DNA of 64,000 nucleotides from Anaerovibrio lipolyticus. Lineage in GTDB: Bacteria; Bacillota; Negativicutes; Selenomonadales; Selenomonadaceae. Position 1 is the first letter of the stretch. Each line of letters begins with the position of its first letter. The stretch spans positions 248,001 through 312,000 of the forward strand of contig NZ_JADYTY010000001.1 in assembly GCF_021531495.1 (NCBI RefSeq). The letters are read 5' to 3'. The notes beneath the pieces are model-generated. The model did no database searches, had not been told where the DNA came from, and was given only the letters and a program-made list of their open reading frames with translations. The position numbers and the translations under genes are program-made. This document shows, in pieces, positions 26,900-35,376 of this stretch.

Positions 26900-27583
26900 T
26901 TAACGAACTTCTACACCCTTAATACCCCGCAAAGATTGAAGGCCATTGGTAATGCAAATATTTTTTATATGATCACTATTAATCAAGGTCAGCTCCATTA
27001 CCAGCATAATGCATTGTTCCCGGCTATTCTTATCATATTCCTCCCGGATTTTGACGGATTTAATGTCAACCCCCATTTCTTCCAGACAGCTGCTAATAAT
27101 CGACAGCTGCTCAGGAATATTCTCTGAATATATACACACTCTAAGGATGTTGGCTCTAGCCGACCATTTTAGCTCCCAATGACTTAGGGTACCTACTGTT
27201 ACCACTACCAAAACAGTGGTCATAATAGCTTCCACGTAGAAGCCTGCCCCTACCGCCAAGCCTACACCAGCCACCACCCACAGGCAGGCCGCTGTAGTTA
27301 GTCCTGTAATGCTAAGCCCTTCCTTCATAATGGCACCAGCACCCAGGAAACCAATACCACTAACTACCTGTGCACCCAAGCGGGCAGGATCTGCATTGGT
27401 CAAGCCCTCAACGGATTTGTAAATACTAAAGGACATCATCATAATCAGGCAGGAGCCAAGACACACCAAAATGTTCGTCCGCAAACCTGCCGCCTTGCGC
27501 CTGGACTGGCGCTCATAACCAATCATGCCGCCTAGCACGCAGGCCAAAGCCAGCTGACAAAAACTCATCAATATATCATGCAT
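26900..27583 (-). CDS. MgtC/SapB family membrane protein
   Basis: A 227-residue protein with four or five N-terminal membrane spans and the MgtC signature (GGMIGYERQSRRKAAGLRTN, GAQVVSGIGFLGAGAIMKEG), then a cytoplasmic ACT-like C-terminal domain (about 145-227). Family members influence magnesium homeostasis and, in pathogens, F-ATPase; the role here is unknown. The ATG at 27583 follows GGTGGTG with good spacing, whereas a frame seven codons longer lacks one. Confidence 0.85.
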   Translation of the reverse strand: MHDILMSFCQLALACVLGGMIGYERQSRRKAAGLRTNILVCLGSCLIMMMSFSIYKSVEGLTNADPARLGAQVVSGIGFLGAGAIMKEGLSITGLTTAACLWVVAGVGLAVGAGFYVEAIMTTVLVVVTVGTLSHWELKWSARANILRVCIYSENIPEQLSIISSCLEEMGVDIKSVKIREEYDKNSREQCIMLVMELTLINSDHIKNICITNGLQSLRGIKGVEVR

Positions 27584-27735
27584 ACTATCACCACCAACAT
27601 CCACAATTCAATACAATGTCTATTATACCATATTTCCAGCTTATGGCATATTATGCTATAATATCTATGTGTATTATTTGCCAAAGGCAGAAGGATTATC
27701 ACCTGCCTTAATTGGCTTGTATCAAGGAGGAAATT

Positions 27736-28155
27736 ATGGAAAGCAGAAAAAATATTGCTATAGAAATGCATAACAAGGGTTATAACTGTGCCCAGTCTGT
27801 GGCTCTTACCTATGCTGATTTGGTGGATATGAAGCCAGAACAGCTTTTTAGAATCACAGAGGGTTTTGGTCTGGGCGGAGGCAATATGCAGGGAACCTGT
27901 GGCGCCATTAGCGGCGCTTTGGCTCTGGTAGGCCTTTTGAACAGCAGCGGCGATTTGGAAAATCCTACCACTAAGGCCAAAACCTATGGACTTAATAAGG
28001 AAATTCTGGAAAACTTCCAAAAACGCAATGGCTCTGTTATCTGTCATGAGTTGAAAGGCATTGGCACTGGCAAAGTTCTACGCTCCTGCCCAGATTGCAT
28101 TATGGATACCTGCGAATTTTTTGAAAATCTCTATGAGACAAAGCTAAAAAAATAA
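27736..28155 (+). CDS. C_GCAxxG_C_C family protein (putative redox-active)
   Basis: 139 residues. The family's conserved cysteine pattern is present: GYNCAQSV near the N-terminus, GTCGAISGALALVG in the middle, then single Cys in VICHELKG and a C-terminal cluster RSCPDCIMDTCEFF. Such proteins are thought to be redox or metal-binding but no activity is established. GGAGG directly upstream fixes the start at 27736. It stands alone on the plus strand, between mgtC and the NUDIX gene, with its own terminator. Confidence 0.85.
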   Translation: MESRKNIAIEMHNKGYNCAQSVALTYADLVDMKPEQLFRITEGFGLGGGNMQGTCGAISGALALVGLLNSSGDLENPTTKAKTYGLNKEILENFQKRNGSVICHELKGIGTGKVLRSCPDCIMDTCEFFENLYETKLKK

Positions 28156-28171
28156 AATATCTGCAAAATAC

Positions 28172-28208
28172 AACAGCCCCTGATAACCATAGTCAGAGGC
28201 TGTTTTTT
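28172..28208 (+). terminator. Terminator of the C_GCAxxG_C_C gene
   Basis: AACAGCCcCTGA pairs with TCAGaGGCTGTT, followed by six T. It also sits downstream of the NUDIX gene on the other strand. Confidence 0.85.
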
Positions 28209-28230
28209 ACTATCCAATATCTGCTAAAAT

Positions 28231-28620
28231 CTATGCCAATATGGACTTTAATTTTTCTACAATGCCTTCATCAGCAGGAAGCCAGGCTACCTCATCCAGC
28301 TGATTTTTCCCCAGCCATCTTGCAGCTTCATGCTCCTTGAGAACAAACTTCTCCTTAGCTAGCTGACAGAGGTAACAGTGCATGGTTAGATGAAACTGCA
28401 GATAATCATATTCCACTGTTTCCAGCAATTCCCCTACAACAACCTCCATATCCAGCTCTTCCCGCAGCTCTCTTTTCAGGGCATCTACCCTTGTCTCTCC
28501 TGCCTCCAGCTTGCCGCCGGGAAATTCCCAGCCATCCTTGAACTCACCATAGCCCCGCTGGGTAGCCAATATCTTATTCTCTCGACAGACAATTCCTGCC
28601 ACAACCTCAATTTTCTTCAA
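28231..28620 (-). CDS. NUDIX hydrolase (MutT-like nucleoside triphosphate pyrophosphohydrolase)
   Basis: A 129-residue single-domain NUDIX protein. The NUDIX box reads GGKLEAGETRVDALKRELRE then EL, matching GX5EX7REUXEEX. The closest general group is the 8-oxo-dGTP or 5-methyl-dCTP pyrophosphohydrolases, but the substrate is not readable from sequence. Its start codon abuts the helicase stop with no gap, so the two are translationally coupled; this makes a joint function in nucleic acid or nucleotide surveillance plausible. Confidence 0.9.
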   Translation of the reverse strand: MKKIEVVAGIVCRENKILATQRGYGEFKDGWEFPGGKLEAGETRVDALKRELREELDMEVVVGELLETVEYDYLQFHLTMHCYLCQLAKEKFVLKEHEAARWLGKNQLDEVAWLPADEGIVEKLKSILA

Positions 28621-31600
28621 CTATAGCACCTCGCTGGTAATATATTCATATATATCTTCTCTAACAGGAGTTTCCAGATTCCAAAAAATTTCTACCGCCT
28701 GACTTCCGGATTCCATAACAATATCCTCTCCCTTTCCTGCGGTCATTCTACCAAGATAATAGAAGCTTTTTGCCTCTTTATCATCCTTATTTTTTCGCAC
28801 AAAAAGGTCCACTGGAGTATTATTTCTCTCAGCTTCCAAAAATCTACGCACATCCTCAGATGCCATAGTTCTCTTACCCTTGGAAATGGCAATCAACTGA
28901 GCATTATTCTGGAATCTATCATGATAGGCAATGGTATCACTAATATCTTCTGCCTTATCATAATTGATAAATACTGGATAGGTATTGGTGTCAGAATCAT
29001 ATTTATAGCCACCAATATTTAAGGGAACCACATTTTGAGACCATTCCAAAATCCGGCAGACATCCTCATAATCATATTTCTGATACAGCTTAAAGCCTCT
29101 ATCTGCTTTTTCCGGCATATAATATGCATTATACCTCTTTAGGCCAAATTTCACCAGCTCCTGAATCATCTTCTTAAACTCTGGATTTTGCAGGCATTGG
29201 GCAAATCTCTCAGAAATCTCGTAATTATCCTGTGCCTTAGCTAAAAACACACAATCAGCAAAGGTCCCCTTGGAACTTCCGGTGGCAAAATTCCCTGTCA
29301 TAATATTTATCATGTTTACCAAGGTATTCTGCTTAAAGGAAATAGCATATTTATCCTGCAAGCATTTCTCCAATTCCCTTAAAGGATTATTTTTGCCTGA
29401 CAACAAAATAGACAAAAGCTCCAGCTCATGGGGGCGCTTGCCCTCAGCAAACTTGCAGGAAACAAATTCTATAAATTTGCTCTCCTGCTCATTTAACTTT
29501 ATGGTATATTCCTTTTCGTACTTAACAAGAAAATTGTGATAGGAACCTAGCTTGCCCCGAAAAATACAAGCCACATCCATTTCTCCATAAGCATCAAAAT
29601 CAGCTAAGGCCGGTATCCGCCCCAGTTTATTTCTCAGCCGCTGGTAATTCTCCTTTATCAGCTTGATTTCCCCCATATTGGAGTTATCTATAGACTGAAA
29701 AATTCTCTGCTTAGCAATCTTGTCAAAATGAATAGTAGAGGCTCCAGGAATTACCCTATTCCCCTCCATAAGGGCTCGTCGAATATTATCCTTGTTATAG
29801 CTTCTATCTCCTGACAAGGCAATAGGTATCAGAAAGTTCTTGCTATAATTGCCAATAAAATCCAAGACCACCACATATTCCTTATCCTGATATTTCCGCA
29901 GGCCACGACCTAGCTGCTGCACAAAAACAATGGGACTTTCCGTTGGCCTTAGCATAATTACCTGATTTATTTCGGGAATATCTACACCTTCGTTGAATAT
30001 ATCTACAGAAAAAATATAATCCAACTGCTCATCCTCTGGCAGACTATCATCCACCAAACGTCTTACTACAGCAGCCCTTTCCTCCTGACTATTACTGCCA
30101 GCAATACTAACTGCTCTATAGGGTTTATCAGTATCCGGATTAATGCGTTGGCAGAAAAGTTCTGCCAAAATACTTGCTTCCTGATTTCTACTGCAAAAAA
30201 TCAGGCCCTTTACCCTATGCCCGGAATAACCATAAAAGCGGATTTTGTCCAAAACAAAGTCTACACGGCCCTCATCTGTCAACACAGACATAGCATCCTG
30301 CCATTTCTCTGTCTCTAGCTTTTCATCATTTACATAGGCATCTGTTATACCAAAATAATGGAAAGGACACAGGAAATCTTCCTCCAAAGCCTGTTGCAGT
30401 CTAATCTCATAGGCAATATTGTAATCAAAAAGCTTGTAAATATCAAATCCATCAGACCTATCTGGGCTTGCCGTCATACCCAAAAGCATTTTAGGCTGAA
30501 AATAGTCAATAATCTTCTGATAGCTATTGGCGCCACCATGATGAGCCTCATCAATGACGATGAAATCAAAGGCATTGGGGCCAAATTTTAATAAGATGTC
30601 TGTTTTGCTCATGGTTTGCATGGTAGCAAATACATATTTTTTATTAAAGGCATCCTTGGAATTACCAGATAACAGGCCCATTTCCTCCTTGGCTCTGGCT
30701 CCCAATACATTTGTGTAGCTTTTCATAGCCTGCTTGGCGATTTGCTCTCTGTGCACTAAAAACAGCATATGTTCAGGAGCAAAATCCCGCACCGCAAAAG
30801 CCGAGGCATAGGTTTTGCCTGTACCTGTGGCGGATATAAGCAAGGCTCTATTGGCCCCTTGCTGACGAAGCTGCTGCATATTATCTACAAATTGCTGCTG
30901 CATAAGATTAGGCTGCAGCTTGGCAATATAGCCATTATTTGCTTCTGCAACACCTGCAAGATTAGTATACTGTTGCAAGGATTTCTGAGCTATATAATAA
31001 TCCTTGTATTTGCCAGCTATTTCTGCATAGGGCAAGGTGTGTTCATCCTGCCATAGCTCATGAAATCGCCTGATAATCCCTTCGGTATATTCTCCCTGCT
31101 CCATAGAAACCAGCTTGGTATTCCATTCCTCATTACGTGTAAGGGCATTGCTGGTAAGATTGGCAGAGCCTACAATAATTCTATATTCCTCACCTCTGCG
31201 AAAAATATATCCCTTGGTATGAAAGCCTCTATCCCCAGCACAATAAAATTTCAGTTCAATATTCCGAAAGCTGTTTAGCTTTTCCAAGGCTGCTGGTTCA
31301 CTAAAACTAAGATAATCTGTGGTGATAATTTTGCCTTTTACCCCATCAGCTTCCAGTTCTTGCATGGTTTGCAACAAAGGGATAATACCGCTCATGGTAA
31401 TAAAGGCTACGCTAATGAAAAATTCATCACAATTATTAAGCTCCGTTTCCAGTGAGGTTAGTACCTTCTGGCCAAGTTTATGATTATTCAATATCAGTTG
31501 TGGTCTATATGATTCCCCTGAATATACACCTTTATCTATAAAAGCAGCTGTTAATCCCTTTTTCAGCTGATCTACTGCTGTCTCCATATGCACAAATCCT

Positions 31601-31686
31601 TCCATGCTAAAATTGTTACCATATTCGGACTCCAAAGCGACATGCCTTCGGCCTATATAATTATACACTTTTAACATATTCGCCAT
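28621..31686 (-). CDS. PLD-nuclease/superfamily 2 helicase/DUF3427 protein
   Basis: A 1021-residue protein with three recognisable parts. Residues about 60-215 are a phospholipase D-like domain (FHTKGYIF at 155-162 and GSANLTSNAL at 173-182, a HxK...GSxN motif). Residues about 260-640 are a superfamily 2 helicase: Walker A SATGTGKT (285-292), DEAH (379-382), TASP (405-408) and a motif VI QLGRGLRKY. The C-terminal 350 residues match DUF3427 (VVPLNIGGYKYD, PVFINYDKAEDIS, SKGKRTMASEDVRRFLEAER). Such proteins are restriction-like or repair helicases. It is followed immediately by the NUDIX gene, and preceded by an ArsR repressor gene 217 bases upstream. Confidence 0.9.
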   Translation of the reverse strand: MANMLKVYNYIGRRHVALESEYGNNFSMEGFVHMETAVDQLKKGLTAAFIDKGVYSGESYRPQLILNNHKLGQKVLTSLETELNNCDEFFISVAFITMSGIIPLLQTMQELEADGVKGKIITTDYLSFSEPAALEKLNSFRNIELKFYCAGDRGFHTKGYIFRRGEEYRIIVGSANLTSNALTRNEEWNTKLVSMEQGEYTEGIIRRFHELWQDEHTLPYAEIAGKYKDYYIAQKSLQQYTNLAGVAEANNGYIAKLQPNLMQQQFVDNMQQLRQQGANRALLISATGTGKTYASAFAVRDFAPEHMLFLVHREQIAKQAMKSYTNVLGARAKEEMGLLSGNSKDAFNKKYVFATMQTMSKTDILLKFGPNAFDFIVIDEAHHGGANSYQKIIDYFQPKMLLGMTASPDRSDGFDIYKLFDYNIAYEIRLQQALEEDFLCPFHYFGITDAYVNDEKLETEKWQDAMSVLTDEGRVDFVLDKIRFYGYSGHRVKGLIFCSRNQEASILAELFCQRINPDTDKPYRAVSIAGSNSQEERAAVVRRLVDDSLPEDEQLDYIFSVDIFNEGVDIPEINQVIMLRPTESPIVFVQQLGRGLRKYQDKEYVVVLDFIGNYSKNFLIPIALSGDRSYNKDNIRRALMEGNRVIPGASTIHFDKIAKQRIFQSIDNSNMGEIKLIKENYQRLRNKLGRIPALADFDAYGEMDVACIFRGKLGSYHNFLVKYEKEYTIKLNEQESKFIEFVSCKFAEGKRPHELELLSILLSGKNNPLRELEKCLQDKYAISFKQNTLVNMINIMTGNFATGSSKGTFADCVFLAKAQDNYEISERFAQCLQNPEFKKMIQELVKFGLKRYNAYYMPEKADRGFKLYQKYDYEDVCRILEWSQNVVPLNIGGYKYDSDTNTYPVFINYDKAEDISDTIAYHDRFQNNAQLIAISKGKRTMASEDVRRFLEAERNNTPVDLFVRKNKDDKEAKSFYYLGRMTAGKGEDIVMESGSQAVEIFWNLETPVREDIYEYITSEVL

Positions 31687-31853
31687 TTATTTGTAATTTC
31701 CTGCTAATATAGTAAAAAAGGGACAAAATATATACCAAATAGAACCTAGTGCCTATTTGTGGATAATATTGTGTTAAATTCTGATTTATTGAGCCAAAGA
31801 CTTATTTGCATAACGGCATACATATACTCTTTACTGAGGCATGACATATACCC

Positions 31854-31901
31854 TTACAGGCACGCTCTCGCTACTTTTCTCGCCTTTCGTTTTACCGCCA
31901 T
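31854..31901 (-). CDS. Possible 15-residue basic microprotein
   Basis: A 16-codon frame (MAVKRKARKVARACL) starts one base after the arsR stop, with an exact AGGAGG seven bases upstream. Six of 15 residues are Lys or Arg. The ribosome site is unusually good for chance, but the frame is too short for a firm call. The 31687-31853 stretch downstream of it holds no other gene that I can see. Confidence 0.3.
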   Translation of the reverse strand: MAVKRKARKVARACL

Positions 31902-31902
31902 A

Positions 31903-32208
31903 TTATTCCTCCTGTTTTTCCTCTGTTGCAAACAAACAGGACAGCAGCTTCTCTATCCGCTTATCCTTAATGCTATAGGTAATCTCCAAACCCTTTCGCT
32001 GTCCCTCAATAATACCTGCCTGACGCAGCTTGCCAACATGCTGAGATACAGTAGACTGAGGCGCCTCCAAGCAGTTTTGCATATGGGTTACATTACAGCT
32101 GCCATTACGCCACAAGCCTCTGGCAATACACAATCTAACCGGATGAGCCAATGCCTTTAGCATCTCTGCCATATCCTGTAACTCTTTTAAATCCTTATTT
32201 TCTATCAT
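31903..32208 (-). CDS. ArsR/SmtB family transcriptional repressor
   Basis: A 101-residue winged-helix protein: MLKALAHPVRLCIARGL, then the recognition region APQSTVSQHVGKLRQAGII and the wing EGQRKGLEITYSI. Cysteines in RLCIARGL and SCNVTHMQNC, with a further Cys near the C-terminus, could form a metal or redox sensing site, but I cannot assign the effector. The ATG at 32208 has GAGGTG six bases upstream; a start three codons earlier overlaps that site. An ArsR-type palindrome sits inside its own promoter, implying autorepression. No transporter is next to it, so its other targets are unknown. Confidence 0.88.
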   Translation of the reverse strand: MIENKDLKELQDMAEMLKALAHPVRLCIARGLWRNGSCNVTHMQNCLEAPQSTVSQHVGKLRQAGIIEGQRKGLEITYSIKDKRIEKLLSCLFATEEKQEE

Positions 32209-32229
32209 AACATTCACCTCTTATTTTAT

Positions 32230-32258
32230 ATATCACAATATTGCGATATACGTGTCAA
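32230..32258 (-). promoter_or_regulatory. arsR promoter with overlapping operator palindrome
   Basis: TTGACA (32253-32258), 17 bases, TGATAT (32230-32235) on the minus strand. ATATCACAATATTGCGATAT (32230-32249) is an inverted repeat with one mismatched pair filling the space between the two promoter boxes, the arrangement expected for a repressor that blocks polymerase. Confidence 0.75.
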
Positions 32259-32283
32259 TATTCCACTAGAAAAAATCTCTTTC

Positions 32284-32312
32284 TTGACAATATATGCAAA
32301 AAACATTACACT
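32284..32312 (+). promoter_or_regulatory. thiSFGH promoter
   Basis: TTGACA (32284-32289), 17 bases, TACACT (32307-32312). The predicted leader is about 140 bases long. Confidence 0.6.
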
Positions 32313-32366
32313 TATTATGAAATATGAAATAAGTACATATTAGTATTTATTTCTCAATATTTTTAT

Positions 32367-32439
32367 AGAGTTGACCAAGTGATTGAACAGGAGTTCATGA
32401 AGGGGTGCACCACCGCGGGTGTACTTTTTTGTGGACTCT
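32367..32439 (+). promoter_or_regulatory. Structured leader RNA of thiS (candidate riboswitch or attenuator)
   Basis: An outer stem AGAGT (32367-32371)/ACTCT (32435-32439) encloses two hairpins: TGAAC-AGGA-GTTCA (32384-32397) and GTGCACC-ACCGCG-GGTGTAC (32405-32424). The second is followed by six T, so it can act as an intrinsic terminator, and the outer stem would compete with or follow it. The ribosome site starts 14 bases later. It does not contain TPP-riboswitch sequences. A 'thiS' RNA motif has, to my recollection, been described; I cannot verify the match. Confidence 0.55.
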
Positions 32440-32461
32440 TTTTTGTTTGGAGGTGAAAATA

Positions 32462-32665
32462 ATGATTCAAGCCAAAATCAACGGTCAAATAGTGGATTTG
32501 GCAGAAAAAACCACTATTCAACAGTTCCTACAGGCGCAAAATCATAAAACAGACCGAGTAGCAGTAGAGCTAAATGGACAAATTGTACCTAAAAGTGCTT
32601 ATGAACAACAGGAAATCAAAGCTGAGGATACTCTGGAAATAGTATCCTTTGTAGGAGGAGGCTGA
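32462..32665 (+). CDS. thiS: Sulfur carrier protein ThiS
   Basis: A 67-residue ubiquitin-like carrier that ends in the required FVGGG (terminal Gly-Gly). ThiF adenylates that tail, after which it carries sulfur to ThiG for the thiazole ring of thiamine. GGAGGTG seven bases before the ATG at 32462 fixes the start; upstream in-frame codons belong to the leader RNA. First gene of thiS-thiF-thiG-thiH. Confidence 0.93.
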   Translation: MIQAKINGQIVDLAEKTTIQQFLQAQNHKTDRVAVELNGQIVPKSAYEQQEIKAEDTLEIVSFVGGG

Positions 32666-32669
32666 TACT

Positions 32670-33311
32670 GTGCCATCACAGGAGGAAATCTATGCTGCCC
32701 TCTGCCAGCGTCATGGCAAGGCATTGCAGGACAAACTGCAGAAGGCCAAGATTGCCATTGCAGGTCTGGGAGGCCTTGGCTCCAATATTGCTATTGGACT
32801 AGCCCGCATAGGTGTAGGACAGCTTCATCTGGTGGATTTTGACCGGGTAGATTTAACCAATCTTAACAGACAGCATTATTTTATCCACCACTTAGGCCAG
32901 TACAAAACAGAGGCCCTAAAAAAACAGATTCTGGAAATCAATCCCTATATTCGGGTAAGTACAGATTGTTTGAAAATCACAGCCAGCAATGTAGCTACTC
33001 TATTTTCAGATGCTGACATTATTTGCGAAGCCTTTGATGTACCAGAGAACAAGGCTATGCTGGCAAATACGGTTTTGGAGCAGCTGCCAGATAAATGGCT
33101 TGTTTCCGGCAATGGCATGGCAGGCTATGGCAAAAGCAATTTGATTCAAACCAAGGCTATCATGTCCAAATTTTACCTTTGCGGGGACAATATCAGCAGC
33201 AATGAAGCTCAGCCCCTCATGGCCCCAAGAGTAGCAATTTGCGCAGGACATGAGGCAAATATGGTAGCAGAATTAATTATTGAACATTTAGGAAAAGAGG
33301 CAGAAAAATGA
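32670..33311 (+). CDS. thiF: ThiS adenylyltransferase ThiF (short form)
   Basis: A 213-residue member of the ThiF/MoeB/E1 family, which activates the ThiS C-terminus with ATP. The nucleotide-binding [17 protein letters not shown] and [20 protein letters not shown] motifs are intact. It lacks the paired CxxC zinc motifs of E. coli ThiF, which is usual for the short clostridial-type family. It starts with GTG four bases after the thiS stop, using the GGAGGAGG that encodes the end of ThiS as its ribosome site. Overlaps thiG by four bases. Confidence 0.9.
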   Translation: MPSQEEIYAALCQRHGKALQDKLQKAKIAIAGLGGLGSNIAIGLARIGVGQLHLVDFDRVDLTNLNRQHYFIHHLGQYKTEALKKQILEINPYIRVSTDCLKITASNVATLFSDADIICEAFDVPENKAMLANTVLEQLPDKWLVSGNGMAGYGKSNLIQTKAIMSKFYLCGDNISSNEAQPLMAPRVAICAGHEANMVAELIIEHLGKEAEK

Positions 33312-34066
33312 CTTGGAAATTAGGCAAGCATGAATTCAAATCCCGTTTTATTTTAGGTTCCGGCAAATATTCCCTCAATCTGATTAAGGCTGCCGTGGAA
33401 AATGCCCAGGCAGATATTATTACTTTGGCTCTCCGTCGAGTTAACGATGGCGGCATGGCCAATATTCTTGATTATATTCCTGAGCATATCACCCTTTTAC
33501 CTAACACCTCTGGGGCCAGAAATGCCGACGAGGCGGTGCGGATTGCCCGCTTGTCCAGAGAGCTTTGTCACAGCGATTTGGTAAAAATCGAAATCATGCG
33601 GGATAGCAAATATCTCCTGCCTGATAATCAGGAAACCATTAAGGCTACGGAAATTCTTGCCAAGGAAGGCTTTACTGTCCTCCCCTATATGTATCCTGAT
33701 TTGAATGTAGCTCGAGACTTGACCAATGTAGGAGCAGCTGCCATTATGCCTTTAGGGGCTCCTATCGGCACCAACAAAGGTCTGTGCACCAAGGAGTTTA
33801 TTCAGATTCTCATTGATGAAATTGAATTGCCAATTATTGTAGATGCTGGCATTGGCAGACCATCTCAGGCTTGTGAAGCTATGGAAATGGGTGCCGCGGC
33901 CATTATGGCCAACACCGCCATTGCCACTGCTGGCGATATTCCAGCTATGGCAGAGGCCTTCAGGCTGGCTATTGAGGCAGGTCACCTAGCCTGCAAGGCA
34001 AAGCTGGGACGGATTCAGGACAAGGGTAGTGCCTCCTCCCCTCTGACAGGATACTTACGGGACTAA
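33308..34066 (+). CDS. thiG: Thiazole synthase
   Basis: Forms the thiazole phosphate of thiamine from deoxyxylulose 5-phosphate, dehydroglycine and ThiS-bound sulfur. 252 residues; the TIM-barrel motifs are canonical ([30 protein letters not shown], the Schiff-base Lys in [57 protein letters not shown]). Its ATG overlaps the thiF stop (ATGA), indicating coupled translation. Confidence 0.95.
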   Translation: MTWKLGKHEFKSRFILGSGKYSLNLIKAAVENAQADIITLALRRVNDGGMANILDYIPEHITLLPNTSGARNADEAVRIARLSRELCHSDLVKIEIMRDSKYLLPDNQETIKATEILAKEGFTVLPYMYPDLNVARDLTNVGAAAIMPLGAPIGTNKGLCTKEFIQILIDEIELPIIVDAGIGRPSQACEAMEMGAAAIMANTAIATAGDIPAMAEAFRLAIEAGHLACKAKLGRIQDKGSASSPLTGYLRD

Positions 34067-34078
34067 GGAGAAGTGAAT

Positions 34079-35299
34079 ATGAGCAAGGATGAACATCTTA
34101 ATGAAAGTATTATCAGCCAGGAGGCCAAAGCCTTTTTAGCCAAAGAAAACCGCAGCAACCATATGGAATATATGCCGGATATGGAGGTGCTGGACAGCGA
34201 TTTGCTGGACAGAGTTGTGGCGGATATGGAAAGCTATGATTACGATAGCTATACAGCTCAGGATGTACGACGGGCTCTACAGCACAGCCGTAAGACACCA
34301 GAGGATTTCCGTGCCCTCCTTTCCCCAGCCGCTCTGCCTTTTTTGGAAGAAATTGCCCAGCAGGCCAAGGTGGAAAAGGAAAAGCATTTTGGCAATTCAA
34401 TTTGTCTTTTTACCCCTATCTATATTGCTAATTACTGTGAAAACTTCTGTATCTACTGTGGCTTTAACCGTTACAACCACATTCGTCGAGCCCAGCTTAC
34501 CTATGAGGAAATTGACAAGGAAATGGCAGCCATTGCCCAAAGCGGACTTCAGGAAATCCTGATTCTCACTGGGGAAAGCCGTCAAAAATCCACAGTGGAA
34601 TACATTGGAGAAGCCTGCAAGATAGCCAGGAAATATTTCCGAATTATTGGCTTGGAAGTTTATCCTATGAACAGTGAGGATTATGCCTATCTTCACCAAT
34701 GCGGCGCTGATTATGTAACAGTTTTTCAGGAAACCTATCATGCCGACAAATATGAAACTCTCCATTTGGCAGGTCACAAGCGCATCTTCCCATACCGCTT
34801 TTATGCTCAGGAACGAGCGCTAAAGGGTGGCATGAGAGGTGTAGGCTTTGCCGCTCTGCTGGGACTAGATGATTTCCGCAAGGATGCTCTGGCTACCGGT
34901 ATGCATGCCTATTATTTGCAAAAAAAATATCCCCAGGCAGAAATTGCTTTTTCCTGCCCTCGTTTGCGGCCGATTATCAACAACGACAAAATCAATCCAA
35001 TGGATGTGCATGAAGCCCAGCTTCTGCAGGTGGTTTGTGCCTATCGGCTCTTTATGCCCTTTGCCAGCATAACGGTTTCCACCAGAGAATGTGCCAGAGT
35101 CCGAGACAATCTGGTAAAAATTGCTGCTACCAAAATATCTGCCGGCGTCAGCACGGCCATTGGTGAGCATTGCACTGAAGCAAAGGACAAAGGAGATGCA
35201 CAATTTGAAATCTCTGACACCCGCACTGTCGATGATGTATATCAAAGCCTGCTAAATCATGATTTACAGCCAGTTATGGCAGAATATATCTACGTTTAA
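34079..35299 (+). CDS. thiH: 2-iminoacetate synthase ThiH (radical SAM)
   Basis: Cleaves tyrosine by a radical SAM mechanism to give dehydroglycine for ThiG; this oxygen-sensitive route is typical of anaerobes, in place of the glycine oxidase ThiO. 406 residues, with the iron-sulfur motif CENFCIYC (Cys120, Cys124, Cys127) and the C-terminal 'biotin and thiamine synthesis associated' domain. AGGAG seven bases before the ATG at 34079 supports that start over a GTG two codons earlier. Last gene of the cluster, followed by a terminator. thiC, thiD and thiE are not in the window. Confidence 0.95.
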   Translation: MSKDEHLNESIISQEAKAFLAKENRSNHMEYMPDMEVLDSDLLDRVVADMESYDYDSYTAQDVRRALQHSRKTPEDFRALLSPAALPFLEEIAQQAKVEKEKHFGNSICLFTPIYIANYCENFCIYCGFNRYNHIRRAQLTYEEIDKEMAAIAQSGLQEILILTGESRQKSTVEYIGEACKIARKYFRIIGLEVYPMNSEDYAYLHQCGADYVTVFQETYHADKYETLHLAGHKRIFPYRFYAQERALKGGMRGVGFAALLGLDDFRKDALATGMHAYYLQKKYPQAEIAFSCPRLRPIINNDKINPMDVHEAQLLQVVCAYRLFMPFASITVSTRECARVRDNLVKIAATKISAGVSTAIGEHCTEAKDKGDAQFEISDTRTVDDVYQSLLNHDLQPVMAEYIYV

Positions 35300-35315
35300 A
35301 CCCTAATAAACACAA

Positions 35316-35369
35316 AATACCGACCTGAGCAAGAGAATTTTGTCCCTTATCAGGTCGGTATTATTTTTA
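35316..35369. terminator. Bidirectional terminator between thiH and leuD
   Basis: AATACCGACCTGA pairs with TCAGGTCGGTATT around a 21-base loop, with TATTTTT on the plus strand and an A-rich side serving the minus-strand leu genes. Confidence 0.85.
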
Positions 35370-35376
35370 TACTCAA

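Noticed and set aside
28621-31686. DISARM or BREX locus
   Set aside because: No methyltransferase, DrmA/DrmB, PglZ or BrxC-type gene is present; only the PLD and helicase domains in one protein are shared.
32405-32430. T-box antiterminator-like GGGTGcaccACCGCG before thiS
   Set aside because: The upstream region is too short for a T-box stem I with specifier loop, and thiS is not an amino acid or tRNA ligase gene; the pairing is explained by the local hairpin.
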